NCBI GenBank assembly: GCA_964344765.1 | Contig: CAYFOM010000029.1 | Span: forward strand, 1-57,601 | Direction: 5' to 3' | DNA length: 57,601 nucleotides | Source of the DNA: JACNIZ01 sp964344765 | GTDB taxonomy: Bacteria; Planctomycetota; UBA1135 | In this document: positions 1 to 9,374 of the stretch, one piece after another | Layout of the letters: every line of letters begins with the position of its first letter | How positions within the stretch are numbered: the first letter of the stretch is position 1 | Notes under the pieces: generated by a model | What the model saw: the letters and a program-made list of their open reading frames with translations, nothing else | Databases searched by the model: none | What the model was told of the DNA's origin: nothing | Translations under genes and position numbers: made by a program

Positions 1-48
1 AGACAGGGCGGTTGCAGGGACGAGGGAATTTACAGAAAGGATGTTACG

Positions 49-561
49 CTAACGGTAAACCCAAGTCATGATGCGCTTAGGCCCATTGCTTCGTTTCTCC
101 ACCTTGATGACGTACTTGGTCACCAGGTAATCGCCAACGGATTCCTCGACTTCTTCCGCGATATAAAAACCACCGCCTCGATATTCGCCTTTGAGATACT
201 CCGAATAATTTTTGTAGGGATTGGTGAGCTTAAAGGTGACCTTCTTGACTTCGCCGTCGTCGTCGGTTTCGGTTACGACCTCATCCTCCTTGTACTTGTC
301 AGACAAAAACGCGACGACCGCCATTTCCGGCTTGTGGTTGTAAGTCCAGCCCAAATCTTTGTCGGTCCAGGAATAGGACTTCGGGCTCAAGTACTTGGCA
401 ACGATCCATCCCTCGTCAGACGAGATCGGAATGGAGGTCCATTTTTTAGGAACGTAGACCTTATAGCCCAGTCGTTTGTCTTCATGGGTGTTGGCCACAC
501 CTGGGGCGGTGACGGCGCAAAAACTCAGAGCCGTAGCTAGTAGGAGCGAGATGAATTTCAT
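49..561 (-). CDS. Hypothetical secreted protein
   Basis: A 170-residue protein I do not recognise. The first ~23 residues form a typical Sec signal peptide (positive start, hydrophobic run, Ala-rich cleavage region ending VAN), so it is probably exported. The mature part is rich in Lys, Tyr, Glu and Asp, with an acidic TETDDDGE stretch and several Trp/Tyr. I see no cysteine pair, catalytic motif or lipobox. It lies on the same strand as the glycine-cleavage operon but about 170 bp beyond it, so it probably has its own promoter. The frame ends in a stop at the left edge and is complete. A small secreted beta-rich protein is possible but not demonstrated. Confidence 0.6.
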   Translation of the reverse strand: MKFISLLLATALSFCAVTAPGVANTHEDKRLGYKVYVPKKWTSIPISSDEGWIVAKYLSPKSYSWTDKDLGWTYNHKPEMAVVAFLSDKYKEDEVVTETDDDGEVKKVTFKLTNPYKNYSEYLKGEYRGGGFYIAEEVEESVGDYLVTKYVIKVEKRSNGPKRIMTWVYR

Positions 562-731
562 GGGAGATGCCTAAGAGTTGGCGAAAGAAACGGAGTCGAG
601 GCTAAAAAACTATGGGGAAGGTCAAACCCACCCTCGAAGATTCGACTCACACCTATCTTCCGAAATTAACACGCCCTTTTGACGTCTAGATTGGGGAAAT
701 TTTTAGAAATGAAGGAAAAATTCGTGTGTCC

Positions 732-1454
732 TTACGCCCGTGAAAGGAATTGCGGGCTCAAAAACTCGATTTCGGCCTGATTGGCAGCTTCCAACTCGGG
801 CTGAGTCCAGCTGCCGTTTTCAAATTCCAATTTCAATCCACGGCCCAAAGCGGCCTGAATCCGCGCTAAATCAGGCTCCACGCTCATTTCCGCCACGTCG
901 GGCGTTTCCGCTGGTGCCTTCAAAACAAGGCTGCCGTGATAAAGCACCCAGCCGCCACTCCTGCGCGCGGCACTGCCGAGCAATTTGCGTCTGCCCATGA
1001 TCAAATCCAGGGCGGACGAGTCCTCGAAGCACCAGGCGGAACCATCGACGTCGCTATGCAGGCTTTGGCGTTTGCGGATCTCAACGGCTTGGCCCATTTG
1101 GAGCCCCAATTCCTCGGCAAGAATCCGGTGCAACATCTGCATCAACGCAGCGGGTCCTTTCCCAGGGAATAAGGATTCCGCAAAGCAAATCGAATAGGTT
1201 TGCTCGTGATGGTGGAGGATAGCTTTGCCACCGGTTCGCCGTCGAACCACGTCGTAGCCGGCGCGGCGAAATTCAGCCAGCGGTAAATCCGCAGCCGGTT
1301 GAAAGTAACCCAATGAAATCGTCGGCCGCTTCCAACGATAAAAACGCAACGTAGGTTGCAGCCGGCAGGCCAACAGCGCGGCGTCGCGCGCCATGTTGAC
1401 CGTGCCGGCCAGCGGCTCGTCGTAAAGACAGCGAGCCTTAATCTTGTTCGGCAT
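732..1454 (-). CDS. Lipoate-protein ligase / octanoyltransferase (LplA/LipM family)
   Basis: A 240-residue enzyme of the biotin/lipoate A/B ligase fold. The diagnostic motif RRRTGGKAILHHHEQTYS is at residues 71-88. The block GRRKLLGSAARR (154-165) holds the conserved Lys157. Cys142, in WCFEDSSALDL, sits where LipM-type octanoyltransferases carry their catalytic Cys. The enzyme may therefore move octanoyl groups onto GcvH rather than ligate free lipoate. It is the last gene of the gcv operon and its ATG overlaps the 3' end of gcvPB by 17 bp. This fits lipoylation of the GcvH made upstream. Whether it acts as LplA, LipM or LipL cannot be settled from sequence alone. Confidence 0.85.
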   Translation of the reverse strand: MPNKIKARCLYDEPLAGTVNMARDAALLACRLQPTLRFYRWKRPTISLGYFQPAADLPLAEFRRAGYDVVRRRTGGKAILHHHEQTYSICFAESLFPGKGPAALMQMLHRILAEELGLQMGQAVEIRKRQSLHSDVDGSAWCFEDSSALDLIMGRRKLLGSAARRSGGWVLYHGSLVLKAPAETPDVAEMSVEPDLARIQAALGRGLKLEFENGSWTQPELEAANQAEIEFLSPQFLSRA

Positions 1455-2894
1455 AGCGCAAAATCGGCTGTTTCACCGCACGCGCTTCGTCGACTCGAGT
1501 CACCGGCATGTTTTGCGGTGCTTGGTGCAAGGCTTCATCGCCGCGACGGGCCTCATCGGCGATTTCCAGCATGATTGCGACGAATTCATCCAAGGTCTCG
1601 CGCGACTCGGTTTCGGTCGGCTCGACCATGATGGCTTCGTTGACCACCAGCGGGAAGTAGACGGTGGGCGGGTGAATGCCGCGCTCGATCAAGCGCTTGG
1701 CCACGTCGATGGTGTGGACGCCGGCATCGCGCATTTCCTTGGTCGGGCGTCCGACGAATTCGTGCATGCAAATGCCGTCAAACGGAACTCGCCAGGCTTT
1801 GTTCAGCTTGACCCGCAGATAGTTGGCGTTCAACACCGCGTTTTGCGCCACTCGCAGCAGACCCTCGGCACCGAGGCGGCGGATGTAAGCGTAGGCACGC
1901 AGCAGCACCAAGAAGTTGCCATGGAAAGCACGAATGCGACCGATGGTGCGACTTGGAGTACCAAGCGTGTAAGCGCCGTCGTTTTCTTCGACCACGCCTT
2001 CCGGAAGATAGGCCGCCAACTCCTCGGTGACACAAATCGGACCCGATCCCGGACCGCCGCCACCGTGCGGGGTGGAGAAGGTCTTGTGCAGGTTCAAGTG
2101 CATCATGTCGACGCCGAAGTCACCGGGACGGGTCACGCCAACGATGGCGTTGAAGTTCGCGCCATCCATGTACACCTTGCCTCCGGCCTCATGGACCAAG
2201 CGGCAGATCTCGGCAATGTTGACCTCGAACAATCCCAACGTGCTCGGGTTGGTGATCATCAAACCGGCGGTGTCGGGACCGAGGTTGGCTTTCAGATCTT
2301 CCATGTCGGTCAATCCATCCGGACCGGCCTTCAAGGTCTTGACCTTAAATCCGGCCAAGGTGCACGACGCAGGGTTGGTGCCGTGCGCGGATTCCGGAAT
2401 CAGAATGGTGCGACGATCCGGCTGATCCTGATCCTCTAGCCAGCCACGCAACACCATCAACGCAGTCAGCTCGCCGTGAGCACCGGCAGCCGGGTGAAGG
2501 GTGACGCCGGGCAAACCAGTGGACTCGCCCAGGTCTTGCTGCAATTCGTACATCAATTGCAACGCGCCTTGCAGATCGCGCTCCGGCTGCAACGGATGCA
2601 AACCGGTCCACGGATCCCCAGCCGCAGTGGCTTCGTTGATCGCCGGGTTGTACTTCATCGTGCACGAGCCCAGCGGATAGAACTCGGTGGTGATCGAGAA
2701 GTTCTTCTGGCTCAAGCGCGTGAAGTGACGAACCAAATCCAACTCACCAACTTCCGGTAACGAGGGCGGCTTTTGACGAGTTTCTTTACTCGGCAGACCC
2801 TGAATGGCCAACTCGCGATTGGCACCGGTGGTGCGCATGCAGCGACGTCCGGGCCTAGAGGCTTCAAACAAAAGTTTTTGTGGGCCACGGTTCA

Positions 2895-2895
<1 letters not shown>
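1438..2895 (-). CDS. gcvPB: Glycine dehydrogenase (decarboxylating) subunit 2
   Basis: C-terminal half of the split P-protein, 485 residues. With GcvPA it decarboxylates glycine using pyridoxal phosphate and passes the aminomethyl group to lipoyl-GcvH. The PLP lysine is Lys271 in NLHKTFSTPHGGGGPG. EFYPLGSCTMKYNP (71-84) is another family hallmark. The frame is open further upstream, but the start is placed at the ATG of MNRGPQ because it overlaps the gcvPA stop as TAATG, a classic coupling arrangement, and gives the normal family length. The 3' end overlaps the lipoate-ligase gene. The two-gene P-protein is usual in Gram-positives, archaea and several deep-branching phyla. Confidence 0.95.
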
Positions 2896-4256
<1,361 letters not shown>

Positions 4257-4260
4257 GGCC

Positions 4261-4644
4261 TTAACTTTGGGCGACGACCAACTCTTCGTAGGCGGCGGCG
4301 TCGAGCAAACCGTCGACGGCATCGGCACCGGAAACGCGGACTTTGATCAGCCAACCACCTTCCATCGGTGCGTTTTGCAGCGCATCCAATTCGTCGGCCA
4401 AGCCATCGTTGACCTCAACAATTTCGCCATCTACTGGCGAGTTGAGATCGGACACGGCTTTAACGGATTCCACTTCACCAAAGGCGTCGCCCTTGGCAAC
4501 CGAATCGCCGGTGGACGGCAGATCCAAGTAGACCAACTCGCCGAGTTGTTCGACAGCGAAGTCGGTAATGCCGATGGTGACGGTATCGCCGTCTAGCTTG
4601 GCCCATTCGTGGCTTTCGAGGTAAGAACGATCGGAGGGACGCAT
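4261..4644 (-). CDS. gcvH: Glycine cleavage system H protein
   Basis: A 127-residue lipoyl carrier, the usual GcvH length. SHEWAKLDGDTVTIGITDFA (11-30) is the family N-terminus. The lipoylated residue is Lys62 in GEVESVKAVSDLNSP. It carries the aminomethyl group from GcvPAB to GcvT and returns as dihydrolipoyl-GcvH for oxidation by lipoamide dehydrogenase, whose gene is not in this window. The start at MRPSDRSYLES was chosen because the longer frame runs into gcvT and lacks family similarity. It is separated from gcvT by about 55 bp and from gcvPA by 4 bp. Confidence 0.95.
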   Translation of the reverse strand: MRPSDRSYLESHEWAKLDGDTVTIGITDFAVEQLGELVYLDLPSTGDSVAKGDAFGEVESVKAVSDLNSPVDGEIVEVNDGLADELDALQNAPMEGGWLIKVRVSGADAVDGLLDAAAYEELVVAQS

Positions 4645-4699
4645 TGCGTGTTGTGCTTTGAAGCGCGTTGTGGGTTGTAGGGAAAGGAAGCGCGGTCGA

Positions 4700-5788
4700 T
4701 TAACCGCGGGAGCGATGGGGGACAAAGGGCACGTCGGCGCGCTGCACCGGGAATTCTTTGCCGCGCGCACTGACGGTGAAATCGCCATCTACGCCTTTGT
4801 TGATGTAGGCGGTAGCGATGGGCTTGTCGAGAGTTGCCGAGAAGATGCCCGAGCAGACGACGCCAACTTCTTCGCCGTTGCAAAGCACCGGGTAGCCTTC
4901 TCGCGGAACGCGCTTTTCGGCAGTGAAGCCAACCAATTCGCGCGTCGGTTCGGGTGCGTTGCGCAGCGCCTCGCCGCCGATGAAGTCGCGCGTTTTCCAA
5001 CCGCGAACGGCGAAACGCAGACCTGCATCAAACGGGTTGACCTGCTCATGGATCTCGTGGCCGTACAACGCCAGGCCGGCTTCTAAGCGAAGCACGTCGC
5101 GCGCGCCAAGGCCGATGGGATGCACGCCGAGTTCCATCAGTTTTTGCCACACCGGAACCGCTTGTTCGGCAGTGACGAAAATTTCAAAGCCCATCTCGCC
5201 GGTGTAGCCGGTGCGAGCAATGAACAGTTGGCCGTACGGGCTATCCGGCCAAGCCAAGTCGAGGAAGCCGGGGTTGAGTTCGGCGTCGCCGGTCAGCTGC
5301 TGCAAAATCTTGACCGAGTCCGGACCTTGCAAAGCAAGAATGCCGCCGCCGTCCTCGGTGATGTCTTCGAACTCGGTATCGGTTAAACGCGACACCAGGT
5401 GATCGCGGTCGCGTTCGCGGTTGGCGGCGTTGACAACCATGAAAAATGCATCTTCGCCGCAGCGGTAGGTGATCAAATCATCCAAAATGCCGCCGTCTTC
5501 TTGCAGCAGCATCGAATAGCGCGCCTTGCCGACCGGAATGTCGGTCACGCAACCTCCCAGCGCATGATCGAGTTCGGCAGCGGCACTCGCTCCGCGGAAC
5601 CAAAAACGCGCCATGTGCGACACATCAAAAACGCCGGCGCTGCTGCGGACGGCACGCGCTTCGTTCAAAATCGAACCGTAATCCAGCGGCATTTCCCAAC
5701 CGGCGAAGGGCACGATCTTGGCTCCGGCCTGTTCATGGCAGGAGTAAATCGGGGTGCGGAGGAGCTGCTGGGTATCGGGTGTGGCCAT
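4700..5788 (-). CDS. gcvT: Aminomethyltransferase (glycine cleavage T protein)
   Basis: A 362-residue folate-dependent enzyme. It releases ammonia from aminomethyl-lipoyl-GcvH and transfers the one-carbon unit to tetrahydrofolate. Family sequence is continuous: FAGWEMPLDYGS near the N-terminus, GVFDVSHMARF, ALQGPDSVKILQ, ARTGYTGEMGFEIF and LGARDVLRLEAG. The ATG of MATPDTQQ is preferred; an in-frame TTG 36 bp upstream would add residues that do not match the family. It is the first gene of the operon, with the riboswitch and terminator immediately upstream, so it is the gene most directly controlled by glycine. Confidence 0.95.
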   Translation of the reverse strand: MATPDTQQLLRTPIYSCHEQAGAKIVPFAGWEMPLDYGSILNEARAVRSSAGVFDVSHMARFWFRGASAAAELDHALGGCVTDIPVGKARYSMLLQEDGGILDDLITYRCGEDAFFMVVNAANRERDRDHLVSRLTDTEFEDITEDGGGILALQGPDSVKILQQLTGDAELNPGFLDLAWPDSPYGQLFIARTGYTGEMGFEIFVTAEQAVPVWQKLMELGVHPIGLGARDVLRLEAGLALYGHEIHEQVNPFDAGLRFAVRGWKTRDFIGGEALRNAPEPTRELVGFTAEKRVPREGYPVLCNGEEVGVVCSGIFSATLDKPIATAYINKGVDGDFTVSARGKEFPVQRADVPFVPHRSRG

Positions 5789-5862
5789 GGCGGACGGAAG
5801 CGGCAGAGATTGTGAACCGCCCAAGCGGGCGGGGAGTGTTGCGGTGTGACGCCCGTAAACGC

Positions 5863-5894
5863 AAACAGGGCGCCCATTTATGAGCGCCCTGTTT
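5863..5894 (-). terminator. Riboswitch expression-platform terminator
   Basis: A perfect 11-bp inverted repeat, AAACAGGGCGC/GCGCCCTGTTT, with a 10-nt loop, followed on the minus strand by TTTGCGTTT. It lies between the glycine aptamer and gcvT, about 75 bp before the gcvT start. This is where a transcription-terminating expression platform would be. The likely logic is that glycine binding prevents terminator formation and allows the operon to be read. The competing antiterminator pairing was not resolved by eye. Confidence 0.75.
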
Positions 5895-5927
5895 GTGGGT
5901 TCTTACCCTTGCATTCAGGATCCGTCG

Positions 5928-6016
5928 GGCGTCGGTCCGTTTACCTGAGAGTTTCGCGGCTGGCCGCTTGCCCCTTCGGTGTTCAGCAGGAGGTCCTCTG
6001 AAGCTCTCCCAACGCC
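5928..6016 (-). promoter_or_regulatory. Glycine riboswitch (single aptamer)
   Basis: On the minus strand the conserved glycine-aptamer strings appear in order: GGGAGAGC, ACCGAAGGGGCAA, AAACTCTCAGGTAAA and GGAC. They are closed by a P1 helix GGCGT/ACGCC at the two ends. It lies in the leader of gcvT-gcvH-gcvPA-gcvPB, the classic glycine-riboswitch regulon, and is followed by an intrinsic terminator. Only one complete aptamer is visible, with about 33 nt between it and the terminator. It is therefore a singlet rather than the common tandem form. Glycine would be expected to switch the operon on. Confidence 0.92.
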
Positions 6017-6031
6017 GTCGTTCGGATCAAC

Positions 6032-6060
6032 ATTCTCCCCTTGGTATGCTTGGACGTCAA
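6032..6060 (-). promoter_or_regulatory. Putative sigma70-type promoter of the gcv operon
   Basis: On the minus strand: TTGACG (-35, 6055-6060), a 17-bp spacer, then GAGAAT (-10, 6032-6037). Transcription would begin about 6024-6026, just before the riboswitch P1 helix, which is the expected geometry. It lies back to back with the putative rpmB promoter, the two -35 boxes being 3 bp apart. Confidence 0.5.
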
Positions 6061-6063
6061 CAC

Positions 6064-6092
6064 TTGACCTGATCGCGGCTGGCAATTACACT
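6064..6092 (+). promoter_or_regulatory. Putative sigma70-type promoter of rpmB
   Basis: TTGACC (6064-6069), a 17-bp spacer and TACACT (6087-6092) lie 37 bp upstream of the rpmB start codon. Spacing is ideal and both boxes are close to consensus. It diverges from the gcv promoter. Confidence 0.5.
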
Positions 6093-6128
6093 TTGCGGCC
6101 CTTTTCACGAGGAAGACCAAACATAATC

Positions 6129-6434
6129 ATGGCACGTCGCTGCGAAGTTACCGGCAAGAGCACCACGGCTGGCAAGTCTATTGCCCGTCGCGGTTTGCCC
6201 AAGAAGAAAGGTGGTGTAGGTCTGAAGACCACCGGCCACACCAAGCGCGTTTTTAAAGCGAACGTGCAAAAGGTTCGCGTGCTGTTGCCAAACGGCACGG
6301 TTCGTCGCATGAAGCTCGCTGCTTCGGTCATCAAGCGCGGTGAAATTACCGTGCGCATGGATGGTCGTGAGTGCACCGTGCCGCTGGTCAAAGCGCTGCG
6401 TGGTCGCAACCGCGAGTTCGTCAACAAAGACTAA
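6129..6434 (+). CDS. rpmB: 50S ribosomal protein bL28
   Basis: A 101-residue ribosomal protein beginning RRCEVTGKSTTAGKSIAR. The L28 core follows as TKRVFKANVQKVRVLLPNGT. It is longer than the ~65-80 residues of enteric bL28: it has a basic Gly/Lys-rich insert (about residues 21-36, LPKKKGGVGLKTTG) and a C-terminal extension. I recall similar inserts in planctomycete-like bL28, which supports the lineage guess. The ATG at 6129 is chosen because the in-frame upstream extension reads through the riboswitch region. No zinc-binding Cys quartet is visible. A strong terminator follows, so it is probably monocistronic. Confidence 0.93.
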   Translation: MARRCEVTGKSTTAGKSIARRGLPKKKGGVGLKTTGHTKRVFKANVQKVRVLLPNGTVRRMKLAASVIKRGEITVRMDGRECTVPLVKALRGRNREFVNKD

Positions 6435-6526
6435 GCGAGTTGGTTCGCGCGAGGGAATGCGGGCGCTTGCGTCCGTGAGTCGCGCCAAAATTGTCGAAAA
6501 GGACGCATTTTTTGCTGTGTCCACCC

Positions 6527-6584
6527 AGGTTTTCGCCCTGAATTCCGAATTTTCTAGGAATTCAAGGCGAAAACCTTTTTTTTT
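6527..6584 (+). terminator. Strong intrinsic terminator after rpmB
   Basis: A 20-bp stem (6527-6546 paired with 6557-6576, a single C-A mismatch) with a 10-nt loop, followed by nine Ts. It separates rpmB from the histone-like gene. Confidence 0.85.
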
Positions 6585-6673
6585 CCGCCGATGCAACCCT
6601 AGAACGTTGTCCTCTCCTACTTCTTGGGGAGGAGTCTCGAGACACCCCCTCATCACCCATTAAGGAGTCCTTC

Positions 6674-7129
6674 ATGGCTGCTAGGAAAAAAACGGCAAAG
6701 CGTAAAGCGACCAAGAAAAAGGTTGCACGCAAAGCCACCAAGAAAAAGGTGACTAAAAAGAAAGCCACCAAGAAAAAAGCTACTCGCAAAAAGGCCGCAA
6801 AGAAAAAGGCGACCCGCAAGAAAGCTACAAAGAAAAAAGCAACGCGTAAGAAGGCCACCAAGAAGAAGGTGACCAAGAAGAAGGCCACGCGCAAGAAGGC
6901 CGCCAAGAAGAAGGCGACCAAGAAGAAGGCCACTCGCAAGAAGAAAGCGACCAAGAAAAAAGCTACTCGCAAGAAGGCCGCTAAGAAGAAAGCCACTCGC
7001 AAGAAGGCCGCCAAGAAGAAGGTGACCCGCAAGAAGGCTGCGAAGAAGAAGGCAACGCGCAAGAAAGCCACCAAGAAGAAGGCTACGCGCAAGAAGGCCA
7101 CCAAGAAGAAGGCCATGCGCCGTCGCTAG
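6674..7129 (+). CDS. Histone H1-like Lys/Ala-rich DNA-binding protein
   Basis: A 151-residue protein composed almost entirely of degenerate pentapeptides of the types ATKKK, ATRKK and AAKKK, with occasional VTKKK. It is extremely basic and lacks a globular domain. Composition and repeat match bacterial H1-like proteins and the AlgP C-terminal tail, which bind and compact DNA without sequence specificity. A clear Shine-Dalgarno (AAGGAG) precedes the ATG by about 8 nt, unusual in this window and suggesting strong expression. An HU gene follows downstream of a terminator, so two nucleoid proteins are neighbours. The repeat number is likely to vary between strains. Confidence 0.85.
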   Translation: MAARKKTAKRKATKKKVARKATKKKVTKKKATKKKATRKKAAKKKATRKKATKKKATRKKATKKKVTKKKATRKKAAKKKATKKKATRKKKATKKKATRKKAAKKKATRKKAAKKKVTRKKAAKKKATRKKATKKKATRKKATKKKAMRRR

Positions 7130-7170
7130 TCGATGCTAAGTGGCAAAAATTCCGGATAACCCGGACCTCC

Positions 7171-7206
7171 GGCCCCTGGGCATTGCGCTCCGGGGCCCTG
7201 TTTTTT
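7171..7206 (+). terminator. Intrinsic terminator after the H1-like gene
   Basis: GGCCCC (7171-7176) pairs with GGGGCC (7192-7197), followed after CTG by six Ts (7201-7206). It lies between the histone-like and HU genes. Confidence 0.8.
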
Positions 7207-7248
7207 CTCCCCTGACCCCACGAACTCCCCTTCACAACCACACAAGGC

Positions 7249-7521
7249 ATGAACAAGCGCGAACTCATCGATTTCGTCTGCGCAAACTTGGAAACCACCA
7301 AGACCGGCGCGGAAGAAACCGTCAACACCGTCCTTCGGGGCATTCAACACGGCATCTCTCAAGACGGCGTCGTTTCCGTTGCAGGTTTCGGTACCTGGTC
7401 CACGCGCGAGCGTGCTGCCCGTCAGGGTCGCAACCCGCAGACCGGCGCTCCGATTCAAATCGCAGCCAGCCGCACCGTCGGCTTCAAGCCGGCTAAGGCT
7501 TGGAAAGACGACATGAATTAG
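7249..7521 (+). CDS. HU-family DNA-binding protein
   Basis: A 90-residue protein of the usual HU/IHF length. It begins MNKRELIDFVCANLETTKTGAE, has the family centre VVSVAGFGTWSTRERAARQGRNPQTG (the DNA-minor-groove arm region), and ends GFKPAKAWKDDMN. It binds and bends DNA as a dimer. The arm carries ARQGRNPQTG, matching the conserved arm tip with its Asn-Pro; IHF-specific features are not evident, so HU is the safer call. The ATG is only a few bases after AAGG. It converges on metG with a 33-bp gap containing a small GGCC-GCAA-GGCC hairpin. Confidence 0.92.
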   Translation: MNKRELIDFVCANLETTKTGAEETVNTVLRGIQHGISQDGVVSVAGFGTWSTRERAARQGRNPQTGAPIQIAASRTVGFKPAKAWKDDMN

Positions 7522-7554
7522 GCCGCAAGGCCGGACGATCGACGACCTAGTTCG

Positions 7555-9309
7555 TCAGTTCTTAACGACGCTTTCGAGGCGATTCACTTCCGCTTCGATC
7601 GCGTCGTTGTCTATTTTCTGGAACATCACTTTTGCCTCACCGGTGGCCAGACCGGCAGTTAGCGACGCCGGGCTTTGATTGGCGTTTTCGGGTCCCCAGG
7701 TATTTGCCGTCGTCTCAGGAGCGATGGCTTCACCCAACATTTCACGCAGTTGCGCGGCAGCGGTGGGGCAGATTGGAGCCATGCGTCGGCTCAACAGTTC
7801 CAAGTAAGCCAAGCAGCGTTCCAAAGTGTTGCGGCAAGCAAGTTGATCGGCTTCGTCTTCCGATTTGATCAACTTCCACGGCGCCATCGCGTCGAAGAAT
7901 TGGTTGAGCGAGTCGCACGCGGCCATCAATTCTTTGGCGGCCGCTTTGAATTCGTACTTGGCAATGCGATCACCGATTGCGGCGAATGAGGCATCGGCGG
8001 CGCGCAAGTGTTCGTGTTCATGCAATCCGCCATTGGATTCAGGGACTTGCCCATCGAAGCGTTTGGCGTTGAACTTGATCACGCGGCTTGCGAAGTTGCC
8101 GAGCTTGTCGGCAAGCAACGAGTTGTTGGCGTTTTGGAATCCTTCCCAAGTGAACTCGGCGTCGGCGGTTTCCGGGGCGCTGAGCAATAAGTAGAAACGG
8201 GCGACGTCGGCGTTGTAGCGCTGGAAGAATTCTTCGGTGTCGATGTACCAGCCCGACGAGGTGTTGAACTTGCGCCCTTGCAGGTTGTAGAACTCATTCG
8301 CCGGTACGTTGTGCGGCAGTGCAAAGCGTTTGTCGTTCCATTCTCTGCCTTGACCGAGCAACATCGACGGGAAGACGACAACGTGGAAGGCAATGTTGTC
8401 TTTGCCGATGAAGTGCACCAACTGGGTGTCTTCGCCTTGCCACCATTCGGCCCATGCATCCGGCGTGCCTTGTTGCTCGGCCCATTCCATCGTCGCCGAC
8501 AAGTAGCCGATCGGGGCGTCGAACCAAACATATAGCACCTTGCCTTCCGAGCCATCCAGTTCTTCCGGAACCGGTACACCCCACGGCAAATCGCGGGTGA
8601 TCGGGCGAGGCTGCAAGTCTTTGAGCATGGCTTGCACATAACCGTTGACGTTCGGCTTCCATGGACCATGCGGACGAGTGGCGTCGGTTCCTTGATACCA
8701 ATCCTGCAAGCCTTCTTCTTGCAACTTGGGCAGATCCAAATACCAGTGTTTGGTCGACTTCAGAACCGGCACCGAGCCATCGAGCGTGCAAGTCGGCGAG
8801 GTCAGCTCCAGCGCTTCCACCCAAGTGCCACATTTCGGGCATTCGTCGCCGCGCGCTTTTTCAAAACCGCATTGCGGGCACACGCCTTCAACGTAACGGT
8901 CGGGCAAAAACCGACCCAAACTTTCGGCGAACCACTGCTCCTCGGTGCGCTCAAAAACAAAACCTCGGTCGAGCAGAACTCGGAAAAAGCGACGGCTCGC
9001 TTCGGCATGATGGGGGCAGCGCGCGGTGCCCGACCAAATGTCGAACGAAATGCCGAATTGGTCAAAAAGCTGCTTAATTTCGCCATGCCAGCGGTCGACG
9101 TAATCGCGATAGCTGACGCCCTCCTGCTCGGCCTTCAGCGTAATTGCCACGCCGTGCTCGTCGGAGCCGCAGACGTAGAGCACCTCCGCGCCGGTCATGC
9201 GGAGGTAACGGGCGTAGACATCGGCAGGTAGGTACGCCCCAGCGACATGACCGAAGTGAATCGGACCATTGGCATAGGGCAATGCAGAGGTTATGAGGTG
9301 CCGAGGCAT
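7555..9309 (-). CDS. metG: Methionyl-tRNA synthetase
   Basis: A 584-residue class I aminoacyl-tRNA synthetase that charges tRNA-Met. The HIGH box is HFGH (18-21) in PYANGPIHFGHVAGAYLPAD. A four-cysteine zinc knuckle is present (Cys144, Cys147, Cys157, Cys160). WFDAPIGYLSATMEWA is the usual substrate region. The KMSKS position reads KFNTS (347-351), a variant without the second Lys; KxSTS forms are, as I recall, known in some bacterial MetG. The C-terminal tRNA-binding (EMAP-like) dimerisation domain of longer MetG is absent. The start at MPRHLITSALPYANG matches the family N-terminus and lies 65 bp from the divergent gcdH gene. Confidence 0.95.
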   Translation of the reverse strand: MPRHLITSALPYANGPIHFGHVAGAYLPADVYARYLRMTGAEVLYVCGSDEHGVAITLKAEQEGVSYRDYVDRWHGEIKQLFDQFGISFDIWSGTARCPHHAEASRRFFRVLLDRGFVFERTEEQWFAESLGRFLPDRYVEGVCPQCGFEKARGDECPKCGTWVEALELTSPTCTLDGSVPVLKSTKHWYLDLPKLQEEGLQDWYQGTDATRPHGPWKPNVNGYVQAMLKDLQPRPITRDLPWGVPVPEELDGSEGKVLYVWFDAPIGYLSATMEWAEQQGTPDAWAEWWQGEDTQLVHFIGKDNIAFHVVVFPSMLLGQGREWNDKRFALPHNVPANEFYNLQGRKFNTSSGWYIDTEEFFQRYNADVARFYLLLSAPETADAEFTWEGFQNANNSLLADKLGNFASRVIKFNAKRFDGQVPESNGGLHEHEHLRAADASFAAIGDRIAKYEFKAAAKELMAACDSLNQFFDAMAPWKLIKSEDEADQLACRNTLERCLAYLELLSRRMAPICPTAAAQLREMLGEAIAPETTANTWGPENANQSPASLTAGLATGEAKVMFQKIDNDAIEAEVNRLESVVKN

Positions 9310-9374
9310 GGGCCGATAGAATAGGCCCGCGCCAGGGCTTCGTCTTGCCCTAGCATCCCCGAATCGAAAGCAAC

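Noticed and set aside
6674..7129. CRISPR-like or tandem DNA repeat
   Set aside because: The periodicity is that of Lys/Ala pentapeptide codons with variable third positions, in a single open frame with a Shine-Dalgarno site; there are no unique spacers.
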